In this document: positions 17,847 through 27,127 of the stretch, piece by piece
Numbering within the stretch: position 1 is the stretch's first letter
How the letters are laid out: each line of letters begins with the position of its first letter
Assembly: GCF_016887565.1 (NCBI RefSeq)
Contig: NZ_CP069396.1
Coordinates: forward strand, 2,259,001-2,323,000
From: Archangium violaceum
Lineage (GTDB): Bacteria > Myxococcota > Myxococcia > Myxococcales > Myxococcaceae
Length of the DNA: 64,000 nucleotides
Direction of reading: 5' to 3'
Program-made: the position numbers and the translations under genes
Notes under the pieces: model-generated
Databases searched by the model: none
Told to the model about the DNA's origin: nothing
What the model saw: the letters and a program-made list of their open reading frames with translations, nothing else

Positions 17847-18482
17847 TCACTCCCAAAGCGCGGTCTTCGCGGCGCGTACGAAGGCACGCACCGCGTCCGC
17901 ATCCTTGATGCCGGGGCTGACTTCCACCCCGCTCGCCACATCCACGCCGTAGGGCCGGGTGGCCCGCACGGCCTCTCTCACATTGTCCGGGTTGAGCCCG
18001 CCGGCCACCAGCACCGGCACGCCCGCGTCCGCGAGCCGTGCCACCAGCGACCAGTCGAACCCCACGCCGCCGCCGCCGTAGCCCGGCGCCGCTCCGTCCA
18101 GCAGCAGCGCCGCCACGTCGCCCGCTCCCACGTAGGTGCGGGCCTTCTCCACGTCCTCGGGGCCGCGCACCCGCATCGCCTTGATGACCGGCACGCCGTA
18201 GCCCGCGCAGGCCTCGGGCGGCTCGTCCCCGTGCAGCTGCACCGCCGTCAGCCCGCACTCGCGCACCCGCGCGCGGATGACGTCCGGTGACTCGTTGACG
18301 AACACGCCCACCACCGAGCCCAGCGCCGGCCGCGTGCGCGCCAGCTCCGCCGCCACCTCCGCCGTCACGTACCGGGGCGAGCGCGGGTAGAAGTTGAGCC
18401 CCAGCGCGTCCGCGCCCTCGGCCCACGCCCGCCGCGCGTCCTCCACGCGGGTGACGCCGCAGATTTTGACCCGAGTGCTCAC
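17847..18482 (-). CDS. trpF: Phosphoribosylanthranilate isomerase
   Basis: 211 residues from GTG 18482, which overlaps the trpC stop (GTGA). Catalyses the Amadori rearrangement of phosphoribosylanthranilate to CdRP. The catalytic Cys is in VKICGVTR and the catalytic Asp in [19 protein letters not shown] and GVDVASGVE are the phosphate-binding segments. It is a separate gene rather than the TrpC-TrpF fusion of enteric bacteria. Confidence 0.96.
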   Translation of the reverse strand: MSTRVKICGVTRVEDARRAWAEGADALGLNFYPRSPRYVTAEVAAELARTRPALGSVVGVFVNESPDVIRARVRECGLTAVQLHGDEPPEACAGYGVPVIKAMRVRGPEDVEKARTYVGAGDVAALLLDGAAPGYGGGGVGFDWSLVARLADAGVPVLVAGGLNPDNVREAVRATRPYGVDVASGVEVSPGIKDADAVRAFVRAAKTALWE

Positions 18483-19354
18483 GGCGCACCCGCGAGCAGC
18501 CGCGCCAGGGCCCGGCCCGGCTCGGCGTCGCGCAGCAGGGACTCGCCCACCAGCACCGCGTCGGCTCCCGCGGCCCGTGCCGCCGCGAAGTCCTCGCGTG
18601 TCTTGAGGCCGCTCTCCGCCACCAGCGCCTTCGCCCGGCTGCGCAGCGTGGGAATCACCCGGAGCGCCGTGGAGACGTCCGTGCGCAGCGTGGCGAGGTT
18701 CCGGTTGTTGATGCCCACCAGCTCCGCGCCCGCCTTCAGCGCGCGCTCGGCGTGCTCCTGCGTGTGGGCCTCCACCAGCGCCGCCACCCGGCACGCCTTC
18801 GCCGCGGCCACCATCTCCGCCAGCGGCCCGTCCTCCAGCGCGTCCGCGATGAGCAGCACCGCGTCCGCGCCCATGGCCGCGCTCTCCTCCACCTCCTGCG
18901 GGGCCACCAGGAAGTCCTTGCGCAGGACTGGCAACGAGATGGCCGCTCGCACCTGGAGCAGATCGTCGAGGCAGCCCCCGAAGTCCACGTCGTCGGTGAG
19001 CACGCTGATGGCGCTCGCTCCGGCCGCCTCGTACGCCCTCGCCACCGCCACCAGGTCCTGGTGCGGGAAGTTGCCGCCCGAGGGGCTGCGGCGTTTCACC
19101 TCGGCGATGACGTTGACTGGCAGGTCGGGCCGGTGCCGGGTGAGGGCCGCCGCGAAGTCTCGGGACGGCGGACGGGGCGTGTTGGCCACCAGGCGCTTGC
19201 GCGCGGCGAGCTCCCGGCGCTTGCGCGCGAAGATGGCGGCCAGCTTGTCGGACTCGGGGCCCGAGGTACCCTCACCCCGTCCCTCTCCCGGAGGGAGAGG
19301 GGAAGTGGGCGTGTTAGGGGAAGGGGGCGTGCCAGGGGAAGTGGGCTTGCTCAT
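18479..19354 (-). CDS. trpC: Indole-3-glycerol phosphate synthase with repeat-derived N-terminal extension
   Basis: 291 residues from ATG 19354, which overlaps the trpD stop (ATGA). Catalytic features: [43 protein letters not shown] and VAESGL. It closes the indole ring of CdRP to give indole-3-glycerol phosphate. Oddity: residues of about 1-35 form a Thr/Ser/Pro-rich segment ending [11 protein letters not shown], where a 36-base REP-like element (19268-19303) is read in frame. Typical TrpC enzymes start near the following [13 protein letters not shown]. The ATGA overlap marks the ATG as the real start, so the element appears to have been inserted into the gene and kept as coding sequence. 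Confidence 0.95.
   Translation of the reverse strand: MSKPTSPGTPPSPNTPTSPLPPGEGRGEGTSGPESDKLAAIFARKRRELAARKRLVANTPRPPSRDFAAALTRHRPDLPVNVIAEVKRRSPSGGNFPHQDLVAVARAYEAAGASAISVLTDDVDFGGCLDDLLQVRAAISLPVLRKDFLVAPQEVEESAAMGADAVLLIADALEDGPLAEMVAAAKACRVAALVEAHTQEHAERALKAGAELVGINNRNLATLRTDVSTALRVIPTLRSRAKALVAESGLKTREDFAAARAAGADAVLVGESLLRDAEPGRALARLLAGAP
19268..19303 (-). repeat. REP-like palindromic repeat inside trpC
   Basis: A 36-base element starting ACCCTCACCCCGTCCCTCTC on the plus strand, with an inner palindrome CCCTCTCCC/GGAGGGAGAGGG. It is identical to 22778-22813 and closely related to the copies at 21974 and 63149-63230. Confidence 0.85.
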
Positions 19355-20367
19355 GTCGTGCCTCCCTTCACCAGGGCCTGCAGTTTTGCCGCCGCCGTGC
19401 CGGAGTCGATGGCCTCCACCGCTTGTTGCACGCCCTCCTTGAGGTTCGTCGCCCGGCCCACCACCACCAGCGCCGCCGCCGCGTTGAGCAGCACCGCCGT
19501 GCGCACCCCGGAGCGCTCTCCGGCCAACAGCGCCTTGAAGCGCCGGGCGTTGTCCTCCACGTCCCCTCCGACGATGGCCTCGGGCGGCACCCGCTCCAGC
19601 CCCGCGTCCTCCGGGGTGAGGGAGAAGCGCCGCACCGAGCCGTCCTCGCGCAGCTCCGCCACGTCCGTGGTCGTGCACGGGGAGATTTCGTCCAGCCCAT
19701 CCTGGCCGTGCACCACCCAGGCCCGCTTGCTGCCCAGCCTGGAGAGGACGCGCGCCGTCTGCTCCAGCCGCTCGCCCGCGAAGGTGCCGAGCAGCTGGTA
19801 GCGCGCCCCCGCCGGGTTGGTCAGCGGACCCAGCAGGTTGAACACCGTGTGCAGGCCGATCTCTCGCCGCGCCGGTGCCACGTGCCGCAGGGCGCTGTGG
19901 TGCGAGGGCGCGAAGAGGAAGCCCACGCCGTGCTCGTCCACGTCACGCGTCACCTGCTCGTGCGTCCGGTCCATGCCCACGCCCAGCGCGGCCAGCACGT
20001 CCGAGCTGCCGCACCGCGAGGACACCGCGCGGTTGCCATGCTTGGCCACCGTCACCCCCGCGCCCGCGGCCACGAAGGCCACGGCCGTGGAGATGTTGAA
20101 GGTGTGCGCCCCATCGCCACCGGTGCCGCAGGTGTCCAGCACCACCTCGGCCCTGGGATGGATGCGCGTGGCGCAGGCCCGCATGGCCTCCGCCGCGCCG
20201 AGGATCTCCTCCTCGGTCTCTCCCTTCATGCGCAACGCGACCGCGAAGGCGCCCACCTGGGCAGGCGTCGCCTCTCCCGCGAGCATCAGGCCCATGATCT
20301 GGACCATCTCCTCGCGAGTCAGATCGCGCCGGCCCACCACCCTGCTCAGCGCTTCCTTGAGCGTCAT
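19351..20367 (-). CDS. trpD: Anthranilate phosphoribosyltransferase
   Basis: 338 residues from ATG 20367. Transfers phosphoribosyl from PRPP to anthranilate. Motifs: DTCGTGGDGAHTFNIS (PRPP/anthranilate site), KHGNRAVSSRCGSSD and NLLGPLTNPAGA. No TrpG glutaminase domain is fused. It is the first complete gene of the leftward trp operon and starts 4 bases after the stop of the 41-codon DAHP synthase fragment. trpE and trpG, usually upstream of trpD, are not in this window. Confidence 0.97.
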   Translation of the reverse strand: MTLKEALSRVVGRRDLTREEMVQIMGLMLAGEATPAQVGAFAVALRMKGETEEEILGAAEAMRACATRIHPRAEVVLDTCGTGGDGAHTFNISTAVAFVAAGAGVTVAKHGNRAVSSRCGSSDVLAALGVGMDRTHEQVTRDVDEHGVGFLFAPSHHSALRHVAPARREIGLHTVFNLLGPLTNPAGARYQLLGTFAGERLEQTARVLSRLGSKRAWVVHGQDGLDEISPCTTTDVAELREDGSVRRFSLTPEDAGLERVPPEAIVGGDVEDNARRFKALLAGERSGVRTAVLLNAAAALVVVGRATNLKEGVQQAVEAIDSGTAAAKLQALVKGGTT

Positions 20368-20371
20368 GTGC

Positions 20372-20497
20372 CTACTCCAAGGTGGCCGTGCGCATCTCGC
20401 CAGGGATCGCGTGCTGTTGCCAGCCGCGACGGCGGATCTCGTCGTTTACACGCTCGATGTCCTGGGCCGTCGCATCCGGTCGCATCACGATCAACAT
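20372..20497 (-). CDS. 41-residue stand-alone N-terminal fragment of DAHP synthase (AroF type)
   Basis: Reading leftward from ATG 20497 the peptide starts MLIVMRPDATAQDIERV and ends AIPGEMRTATLE before TAG at 20372. This matches the small ferredoxin-like regulatory domain at the N-terminus of AroF-type DAHP synthases (pattern MIIVMxPxATxxxIxxV...G...H.I.G..RT), but no catalytic barrel follows: trpD starts 4 bases later. It could be a remnant of a DAHP synthase gene left by rearrangement, a functional stand-alone domain, or a translated leader for trpD. Its only tryptophan codon is single, so classic Trp-codon attenuation is unlikely. GGAG lies about 15 bases before the ATG. Confidence 0.65.
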   Translation of the reverse strand: MLIVMRPDATAQDIERVNDEIRRRGWQQHAIPGEMRTATLE

Positions 20498-20696
20498 GGC
20501 TTGCGGGTCTCCGAAGTATTCCGCCGCCCTGGGTAGAGAAGGCGGTCGGTTCGAGTCACTGATTTTAGTAGAAGAACGCGGGACGTCTTTCAGTGAGAAA
20601 GGTGTCCACTTCTTCCCATATTCCCAGGGAGTCTCGTCGGGTGGTGTCCGGGAATCAAGGTAGGACGGGAATTTTCACTTTTACGGAGGGTGCGCC

Positions 20697-21953
20697 TTGG
20701 CGGGTCCGGAGGTCATCGTGGTGGGGGCGGGGCTGGCCGGGCTGACGTGCGCGAGGGTGCTGCAGCAGGCCAAGGCGAAGGTGCGGGTGCTGGAGGCAAG
20801 CGACGGAGTGGGGGGCCGTGCGCGCACGGACGTGGTGGACGGCTTCCTGCTGGACAGGGGCTTCCAGGTCTTCCTCATGGCCTACCCGGAGCCCCAGCGC
20901 TGGCTGGACTACGAGGCGCTCGACTTCCAGCGCTTCTTCCCAGGAGCGCTGGTGTGGCGCGAGGGGAAGCTGCACCAAGTGGCTGATCCGCTGCGCCGGC
21001 CGCTGCGGGCGGCGGCGCACGCGTTCAACAAGGTGGGCTCGTTCGCCGACAAGTTACACGTTCTCGACTTGCGCCAGCAGTCGCTCGCGGGCTCGGTGGA
21101 GGACGTGTTCCACCGGAGGCAGCGGACGGCGCTGACGTACCTGCGCGACGTGGGGTTCTCCGAGCAGATGGTGGACGCCTTCTTCCGGCCCTTCTTCGGC
21201 GGGGTGTTCCTGGAGAAGGAGCTGAGCACCTCGAGCCGGATGCTGGAGTTCGTCTTCCGGATGTTCGCCACGGGGGCCACGGCGGTGCCGGCGAAGGGAA
21301 TGGGAGCGCTGGCGGAGCAGCTCGCCGCGAAGTTTCCCTTCGGGGTGGTGAAGCTGAACTCGCCGGTGGAGGAGGTGTGGGGCCACCGGGTGAGGCTGGC
21401 GTCGGGGACGGTGGTGGAGGCGGACGCGGTGGTGGTGGCCACGGACGCGCCCGCGGCGGAGGAGCTGCTGCTCGGCATGCCGCCGAGGAAGATGAACGCG
21501 GTGACGTGCCTGTACTTCGCGGCGCCGGAGCCACCGGTGCGAGGCCCCTACCTGGTGCTGAACGGGGAGGGGAGGGGGCCGGTGAACAACCTGGCGGTGA
21601 TGAGTGAGGTGGCGCCCGCGTACGCGCCCGAGGGGCAGGCGCTGGTGTCCGTGTCGGTGCTGGAGACGGCGGAGGACTTGGAGGAACTGGAGAGGCGGGT
21701 GCGCGAGCAGCTCACGGAGTGGTTCGGTGGAGGGGTGGCGGGGTGGAGGCACCTGCGCACGTACGCGATTCCGCACGCGCTGCCGGCGCAACAACCCGAG
21801 CTGCTCGAGGAGCCGCACCGGAGGGTGAGGATGTCACCGGGGCTGTACGCGTGTGGGGACTACCGGGAGAACGGGTCGATCGACGGAGCGATGGTGTCGG
21901 GGAGGCGAGCGGCCGAGGCGCTCTTGAGGGACCGGGACCTGCCGCTGCCATGA
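20697..21953 (+). CDS. FAD-dependent amine oxidase/phytoene-desaturase-like oxidoreductase
   Basis: 418 residues from TTG 20697, preceded by ACGGAGGG at good spacing. The N-terminal Rossmann motif VIVVGAGLAGLTCARVL, the EASDGVGGRARTD segment and the C-terminal YACGDYRENGSIDGAMVSG are typical of FAD-linked amine oxidase, protoporphyrinogen oxidase and carotenoid desaturase families. The substrate is not evident. It is divergent from the trp operon (200 bases apart) and overlaps the CPBP protease gene by 4 bases (ATGA), suggesting an operon. A CrtW-like gene 2.7 kb downstream makes a carotenoid or isoprenoid substrate conceivable but not shown. Confidence 0.85.
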   Translation: MAGPEVIVVGAGLAGLTCARVLQQAKAKVRVLEASDGVGGRARTDVVDGFLLDRGFQVFLMAYPEPQRWLDYEALDFQRFFPGALVWREGKLHQVADPLRRPLRAAAHAFNKVGSFADKLHVLDLRQQSLAGSVEDVFHRRQRTALTYLRDVGFSEQMVDAFFRPFFGGVFLEKELSTSSRMLEFVFRMFATGATAVPAKGMGALAEQLAAKFPFGVVKLNSPVEEVWGHRVRLASGTVVEADAVVVATDAPAAEELLLGMPPRKMNAVTCLYFAAPEPPVRGPYLVLNGEGRGPVNNLAVMSEVAPAYAPEGQALVSVSVLETAEDLEELERRVREQLTEWFGGGVAGWRHLRTYAIPHALPAQQPELLEEPHRRVRMSPGLYACGDYRENGSIDGAMVSGRRAAEALLRDRDLPLP

Positions 21954-22624
21954 GCCCTCCTGTGCGAGCAAATACCCCTCTCCCTCTGGGAGAGGGACGG
22001 GGTGAGGGTAGAAGTCACTGGGGTTGGCTCCTGGCCACCACAGTCGCGATGCTCCTGTGGACCGCGCTGGTGCATGTGCACCCGCCGTACTTCTTCGCCT
22101 GGGCCACGCTCTACTGCGCGGTCTGGAACGCGCTCTCGTGGAAGGCGCTGGGCGAAGAAGGGAGGAAACGTCTCCGCCCGAGGAGCGCGGACCTGCTGTG
22201 GGGCGTGGCGCTCGCGGGGGTGCTGTACGTAGGGGCGCGGGCGGTGCTCTGGGCGCTGTGCGGAGGCTTCTCGAACTTCCTGTGCGAGCCTTTGATGGGC
22301 GTCTACGCGCGCTTCGGAACGGGCTCGGTGGGAGCGGGGCTGGCCCTGGCGCTGGTGATTGCTCCGGCCGAGGAACTGTTCTGGCGAGGCGCGGTGCAGC
22401 AGGCTTTACGGCCGAGGCTCGGGAGGGTGGGGTGCACGGTGGTGGCGGCGGTGCTGTCGAGCCTCGCGCTGCTGGCCTTCCGTGAGCCGCTGCTGGCCCT
22501 CGCGGCGTTCCCCACGTCACTCGCGTGGGGACTGCTCGCCGAGTGGCGCCGCAGCCTCGCGGTCTCGTGGGTGAGTCACTCGTTGTGGGACGTGCTCATC
22601 GTCATCCTGTTGCCGGCCGTGTGA
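21950..22624 (+). CDS. CPBP-family (CAAX protease/Abi-like) intramembrane metalloprotease
   Basis: 224 residues from ATG 21950, which overlaps the upstream stop. Hydrophobic with about six membrane segments. Motif 1 APAEELFWRGAVQQAL (EExxxR) and WVSHSLWDVLIV (HxxxD) match the CPBP glutamic/metalloprotease family, which includes CAAX prenyl endopeptidases and bacteriocin self-immunity proteins. The bacterial substrate is unknown. Residues of about 8-21 (NTPLPLGEGRGEGR) are encoded by a REP-like element at 21974-22009, directly before the first membrane helix (WGWLLATTVAMLLW). Confidence 0.82.
   Translation: MSPPVRANTPLPLGEGRGEGRSHWGWLLATTVAMLLWTALVHVHPPYFFAWATLYCAVWNALSWKALGEEGRKRLRPRSADLLWGVALAGVLYVGARAVLWALCGGFSNFLCEPLMGVYARFGTGSVGAGLALALVIAPAEELFWRGAVQQALRPRLGRVGCTVVAAVLSSLALLAFREPLLALAAFPTSLAWGLLAEWRRSLAVSWVSHSLWDVLIVILLPAV
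21974..22009 (+). repeat. REP-like palindromic repeat inside CPBP protease gene
   Basis: A reverse-oriented copy of the 36-base element, closely matching 19268-19303 and read in frame within the N-terminal coding region of the protease gene. Confidence 0.82.
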
Positions 22625-22777
22625 GACGGACAAGACCGCCGCCAAGCTTCAAGGGCGGAAGCTGCGAGCGTCTCTTGATTCACGAGCAGTGCAAAGGCTT
22701 TCCGACGGATTCGCTAGTCAGTGCCGAGCGTTTCTCGGTCCACTGAGCTCCTTCCGGTCCAACCCGGGATGTTCGAT

Positions 22778-22813
22778 ACCCTCACCCCGTCCCTCTCCCG
22801 GAGGGAGAGGGGA
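22778..22813 (+). repeat. REP-like palindromic repeat, intergenic
   Basis: Identical over 36 bases to 19268-19303. It lies in the 235-base gap between the CPBP protease and the M49-like peptidase; no gene is seen in the rest of that gap. Confidence 0.85.
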
Positions 22814-22859
22814 GTGATGCTCGCTGGCATGCCCGATGGCTTCGGATAAAAAGGCCGCC

Positions 22860-24572
22860 ATGACCCGCAAACTCCTCTCCCTCGCCGCCGCCGCGATGCT
22901 CTTCTCGGGCTCCGCCAGCGCCGCCGAGACCCAGCTGGCCTCCTCCCGTATGCCCACCGCTCCCGAGCTCCAGCGCATGACGGCCCGTTTCGCTCCCGTC
23001 GACATCCAGGCCGACATCTCGAAGCTCCCCGACAACGAGCGCCGCGCCCTCGCGAAGATCGTCCAGGCCGCGAAGATCATGGACCCGCTCTTCCTCCGCC
23101 AGGTCTGGGCCGGCAACGAGACCCTCCTGCTCGACCTCATCGAGGACACCTCGCCGCTCGGCCGTGAGCGTCTCCACGCCTTCCTCCTCAACAAGGGCCC
23201 CTGGTCCCGGCTCGACCACAACGCGCCCTTCCTCCCCGGCGTCCCCGCCAAGCCCGCCGAGGGCAACTTCTACCCGGCCGGCGCCTCCAAGGCCGACATC
23301 GAGGCCTGGGTGAAGTCCCTCCCCGAGACCCAGCAGCGCGAGGCCACCGGTTTCTTCACCACCCTCCGCCGCGACCCCGCCGGCAAGTTCGTCTCCGTCC
23401 CCTACAGCGTCGAGTACCAGGGCGAGCTCGCCCAGGCCGCCCAACTGCTGCGCGAGGCCGCGGAGCTCACCACCCAGCCCACCCTGAAGGCCTTCCTCTC
23501 CAAGCGCGCCGACGGCTTCCTCAGCAACGACTACTACCCGAGCGAGGTGGCCTGGATGGAGCTCGACGCCAGCATCGAGCCCACCGTCGGCCCCTACGAG
23601 GTCTACGAGGACGAGTGGTTCAACTACAAGGCCGCCTTCGAGGCCTTCGTCGGTCTGCGCGACGACGCGGAGACGCAGAAGCTCGCGAAGTTCAGCGGCG
23701 AGCTGCAGGACCTGGAGAACAACCTCCCCATCGACCCGAAGCTGCGCAACCCCAAGCTGGGCGCGCTCGCGCCCATCCGCGTCATCAACAGCATCTTCTC
23801 CTCGGGTGACGCCAACCGCGGCGTGCAGACCGCGGCCTTCAACCTGCCCAATGACGAGCGCGTCGCCGCCGAGAAGGGCACCAAGCGCGTCATGCTCAAG
23901 AACGTCCAGGAGGCCAAGTTCAACCGCGTCCTCGTCCCCATCACCCAGGTGGCCCTCCCCGCCAAGGACCGCAAGGACGTCGCCTTCGATGCCTTCTTCA
24001 CCCACATCCTCATGCACGAGCTGATGCACGGGCTGGGGCCCCACAACATCACCGTGGAGGGCAAGCAGACCACGGTGCGTCAGGCCCTCCAGGCGTCCTC
24101 CAGCGCCATCGAGGAGGCCAAGGCGGACATCTCCGGCCTCTGGGCCCTGCAGCGCCTGGTGGACAAGGGCGTCATCGGCAAGGAGATGGAGCGCACCATG
24201 TACACCACCTTCCTGGCCTCCGCGTTCCGCTCCATCCGCTTCGGTATCAACGAGGCCCACGGCAAGGGCATCGCGCTGCAGCTCAACCACTTCCTCGACA
24301 CTGGCGCCGTGGTGGTGAACAAGGACGGCACCTTCTCCGTGGTGCCGGGGAAGATTCGCGAGTCCGTCACCTCCCTGACGAAGCAGCTCATGGAGCTGCA
24401 GGCCGCCGGCAACCGCGCCGCCGCCGAGTCGCTGCTCGAGAAGATGGGCGTGGTGCGTCCCGAGGTGAAGCGCGTCCTCGACAAGCTGGAGAAGGTCCCC
24501 GTGGACATCGAGCCGCGCTACGTCACCGCCGAGAAGCTCGCGGCCGAGGCCTCCGCGCCGGCGAAGAAGTAA
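22860..24572 (+). CDS. Exported dipeptidyl-peptidase III-like (M49-like) zinc peptidase
   Basis: 570 residues from ATG 22860, chosen because AAGG lies at good spacing and a signal peptide follows at once (KLLSLAAAAMLFSGSASAAE); ATG 22836 would add 8 residues. The zinc site HELMH (His386, Glu387, His390) is followed by EEAKAD (Glu418/Glu419), the HExxH ... EExxAD arrangement of the DPP III-like group. Classic DPP III has HELLGH, with one extra residue. Family members remove dipeptides from peptide N-termini. Given the signal sequence, action in the periplasm or outside the cell is expected. No operon partner is obvious. Confidence 0.75.
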   Translation: MTRKLLSLAAAAMLFSGSASAAETQLASSRMPTAPELQRMTARFAPVDIQADISKLPDNERRALAKIVQAAKIMDPLFLRQVWAGNETLLLDLIEDTSPLGRERLHAFLLNKGPWSRLDHNAPFLPGVPAKPAEGNFYPAGASKADIEAWVKSLPETQQREATGFFTTLRRDPAGKFVSVPYSVEYQGELAQAAQLLREAAELTTQPTLKAFLSKRADGFLSNDYYPSEVAWMELDASIEPTVGPYEVYEDEWFNYKAAFEAFVGLRDDAETQKLAKFSGELQDLENNLPIDPKLRNPKLGALAPIRVINSIFSSGDANRGVQTAAFNLPNDERVAAEKGTKRVMLKNVQEAKFNRVLVPITQVALPAKDRKDVAFDAFFTHILMHELMHGLGPHNITVEGKQTTVRQALQASSSAIEEAKADISGLWALQRLVDKGVIGKEMERTMYTTFLASAFRSIRFGINEAHGKGIALQLNHFLDTGAVVVNKDGTFSVVPGKIRESVTSLTKQLMELQAAGNRAAAESLLEKMGVVRPEVKRVLDKLEKVPVDIEPRYVTAEKLAAEASAPAKK

Positions 24573-24634
24573 TCGTCGTCCGCTCGCCCGCCGCGTGCGT
24601 TTTCCCGTGCGCGGCGGGCCGGGCATGATGAGAG

Positions 24635-25393
24635 ATGAGGCGGATGCGCAGCCACGTTCCTCGAGGTCCCTGGGGTATCCTCATCGCGCTCACCGTGCTC
24701 GGCGCGTGGTTGGGTCATCTCGTCTGGCTGCTGGTAGGGGCCCACCTGTCCCTCGCCTCGCCGCTCACCTGGCTCCACATCGCCCTGCAGGCCTACCTGA
24801 GCACCGGCCTGTTCATCACCGGCCATGACGCCATGCACGGCACGGTGAGCCGCCACCGGTGGGTGAACCAGACCGTGGGCACGGCCGCCTGCTTCCTCTT
24901 CGCCGGGCTCTCCTACCGTCGTCTGGTCGTCAACCACCGCGCCCACCACACCGACCCCACCGGCCCGGACGACCCCGACTTCTCCACCCGGACCCAGTCC
25001 TTCTGGCCGTGGTTCGCCACCTTCATGGTGCGCTACACCACCTGGCCGCAGCTGCTCGTCATGGCGGCCAAGTTCAACCTGTTGCTGTTCCTCGGCGTGG
25101 CCCAGTGGCGCATCCTCGCCTTCTGGGTGGTGCCCGCGCTGCTCGGCACCGTGCAACTCTTCTACTTCGGCACCTTCCTGCCCCACCGGCGGCCCGACAC
25201 CCCGGACATGGCCCCCCACCACGCGCGCTCCCTGCCTCGCAACCACCTGTGGGCCATGCTCTCCTGCTACTTCTTCGGCTACCACTGGGAGCACCACGAA
25301 TCTCCCTCCACTCCCTGGTGGCGCCTGTGGACGATGCGCGATGCCCGGGTCCGCTCCGAGGCGCGTGCTTCCGGGTCGCCCGCCCGGATGTAA
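24635..25393 (+). CDS. crtW: Beta-carotene ketolase (CrtW-type) membrane di-iron oxygenase
   Basis: 252 residues with four or more membrane segments. All histidine clusters of CrtW are present: FITGHDAMHG, NHRAHHTDPTGPDDPDF, FGTFLPHRRP and FGYHWEHHESPSTPWWRLW. These ligate two irons and set the family apart from general fatty-acid desaturases. CrtW oxidises C-4 of a beta-ionone ring to a ketone. No other carotenoid gene is in the window, so the substrate carotenoid cannot be named; 4-keto carotenoids are known in myxobacteria. The next gene, msrP, starts 34 bases downstream. Confidence 0.82.
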   Translation: MRRMRSHVPRGPWGILIALTVLGAWLGHLVWLLVGAHLSLASPLTWLHIALQAYLSTGLFITGHDAMHGTVSRHRWVNQTVGTAACFLFAGLSYRRLVVNHRAHHTDPTGPDDPDFSTRTQSFWPWFATFMVRYTTWPQLLVMAAKFNLLLFLGVAQWRILAFWVVPALLGTVQLFYFGTFLPHRRPDTPDMAPHHARSLPRNHLWAMLSCYFFGYHWEHHESPSTPWWRLWTMRDARVRSEARASGSPARM

Positions 25394-25426
25394 CCGGATT
25401 CCGGCTCGGGCGTTATGGTGGGTATC

Positions 25427-26407
<981 letters not shown>

Positions 26408-26412
26408 CGCCC

Positions 26413-27036
26413 ATGGCCTCGCCCCCGCTCCCCTGGCTCAAGCCCGCCTTCCTCGTGGGCGGCCTCTCCCCGCTGGCCCTCCTGGCGCTCCAGCTCGCGC
26501 GGGACACCCTCGGGGCCAACCCCATCGAGCGCGTGCTCAACCAGACGGGCATGCTCGCCCTCATCCTCCTGGTGGCCTCGCTCGCGTGCACGCCGCTCAA
26601 GGTGGTGGCCGGGTGGACGTGGCCCATGCGCGTGCGCAAGCTGCTCGGCCTGCTGGGCTTCGCCTACGCCGTGCTGCACTTCCTCACCTACGTGGTGGTG
26701 GACCAGGGGCTGGCGCTCGCCACCATCCTCGAGGACATCGCGAAGCGGCCCTTCATCACCGTGGGCTTCCTCGCGCTGGTGCTGCTCGTGCCGCTGGCCG
26801 TCACCAGCACGAACCGCATGGTGCGCCGCCTGGGCTTCCCCGTCTGGCAGCGGCTGCACCGGCTGTCCTACGTGGCGGCCTCCCTGGGCGTGGTGCACTT
26901 CTTCTGGCGCGTGAAGAAGGACCATACCGAGCCCCTCGTGTATGGCGGTGTGCTGGCGCTGCTCTTCGCCATCCGCGTGGCCGAGGCCCTGCGCAAGCGG
27001 CGGGCCCGGTCGGGCGCTCCGGCTTCGGCCATCTGA
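26413..27036 (+). CDS. msrQ: MsrQ haem-binding membrane subunit
   Basis: 207 residues from ATG 26413. Hydrophobic with about six membrane spans. Ferric-reductase-like features: NQTGMLALILLVASLACTPL, RKLLGLLGFAYAVLHFLTYV, WQRLHRLSYVAASLGVVHFF; the histidines in these helices would bind haem b. It passes quinone-pool electrons to MsrP, encoded 5 bases upstream. Confidence 0.94.
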   Translation: MASPPLPWLKPAFLVGGLSPLALLALQLARDTLGANPIERVLNQTGMLALILLVASLACTPLKVVAGWTWPMRVRKLLGLLGFAYAVLHFLTYVVVDQGLALATILEDIAKRPFITVGFLALVLLVPLAVTSTNRMVRRLGFPVWQRLHRLSYVAASLGVVHFFWRVKKDHTEPLVYGGVLALLFAIRVAEALRKRRARSGAPASAI

Positions 27037-27127
27037 GGGGGGAGCGACTCCGGACCCTCCTCCCTTCTAGACTCCGCGTGGGGAGCGAGAAGCCTCGCTC
27101 GATGAGCCCCGTCCGGAGATCGTCTCG

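Noticed and set aside
20382-20663. 93-codon plus-strand open frame at the trp operon head
   Set aside because: Antisense to the DAHP synthase fragment and promoter region; no recognisable product.
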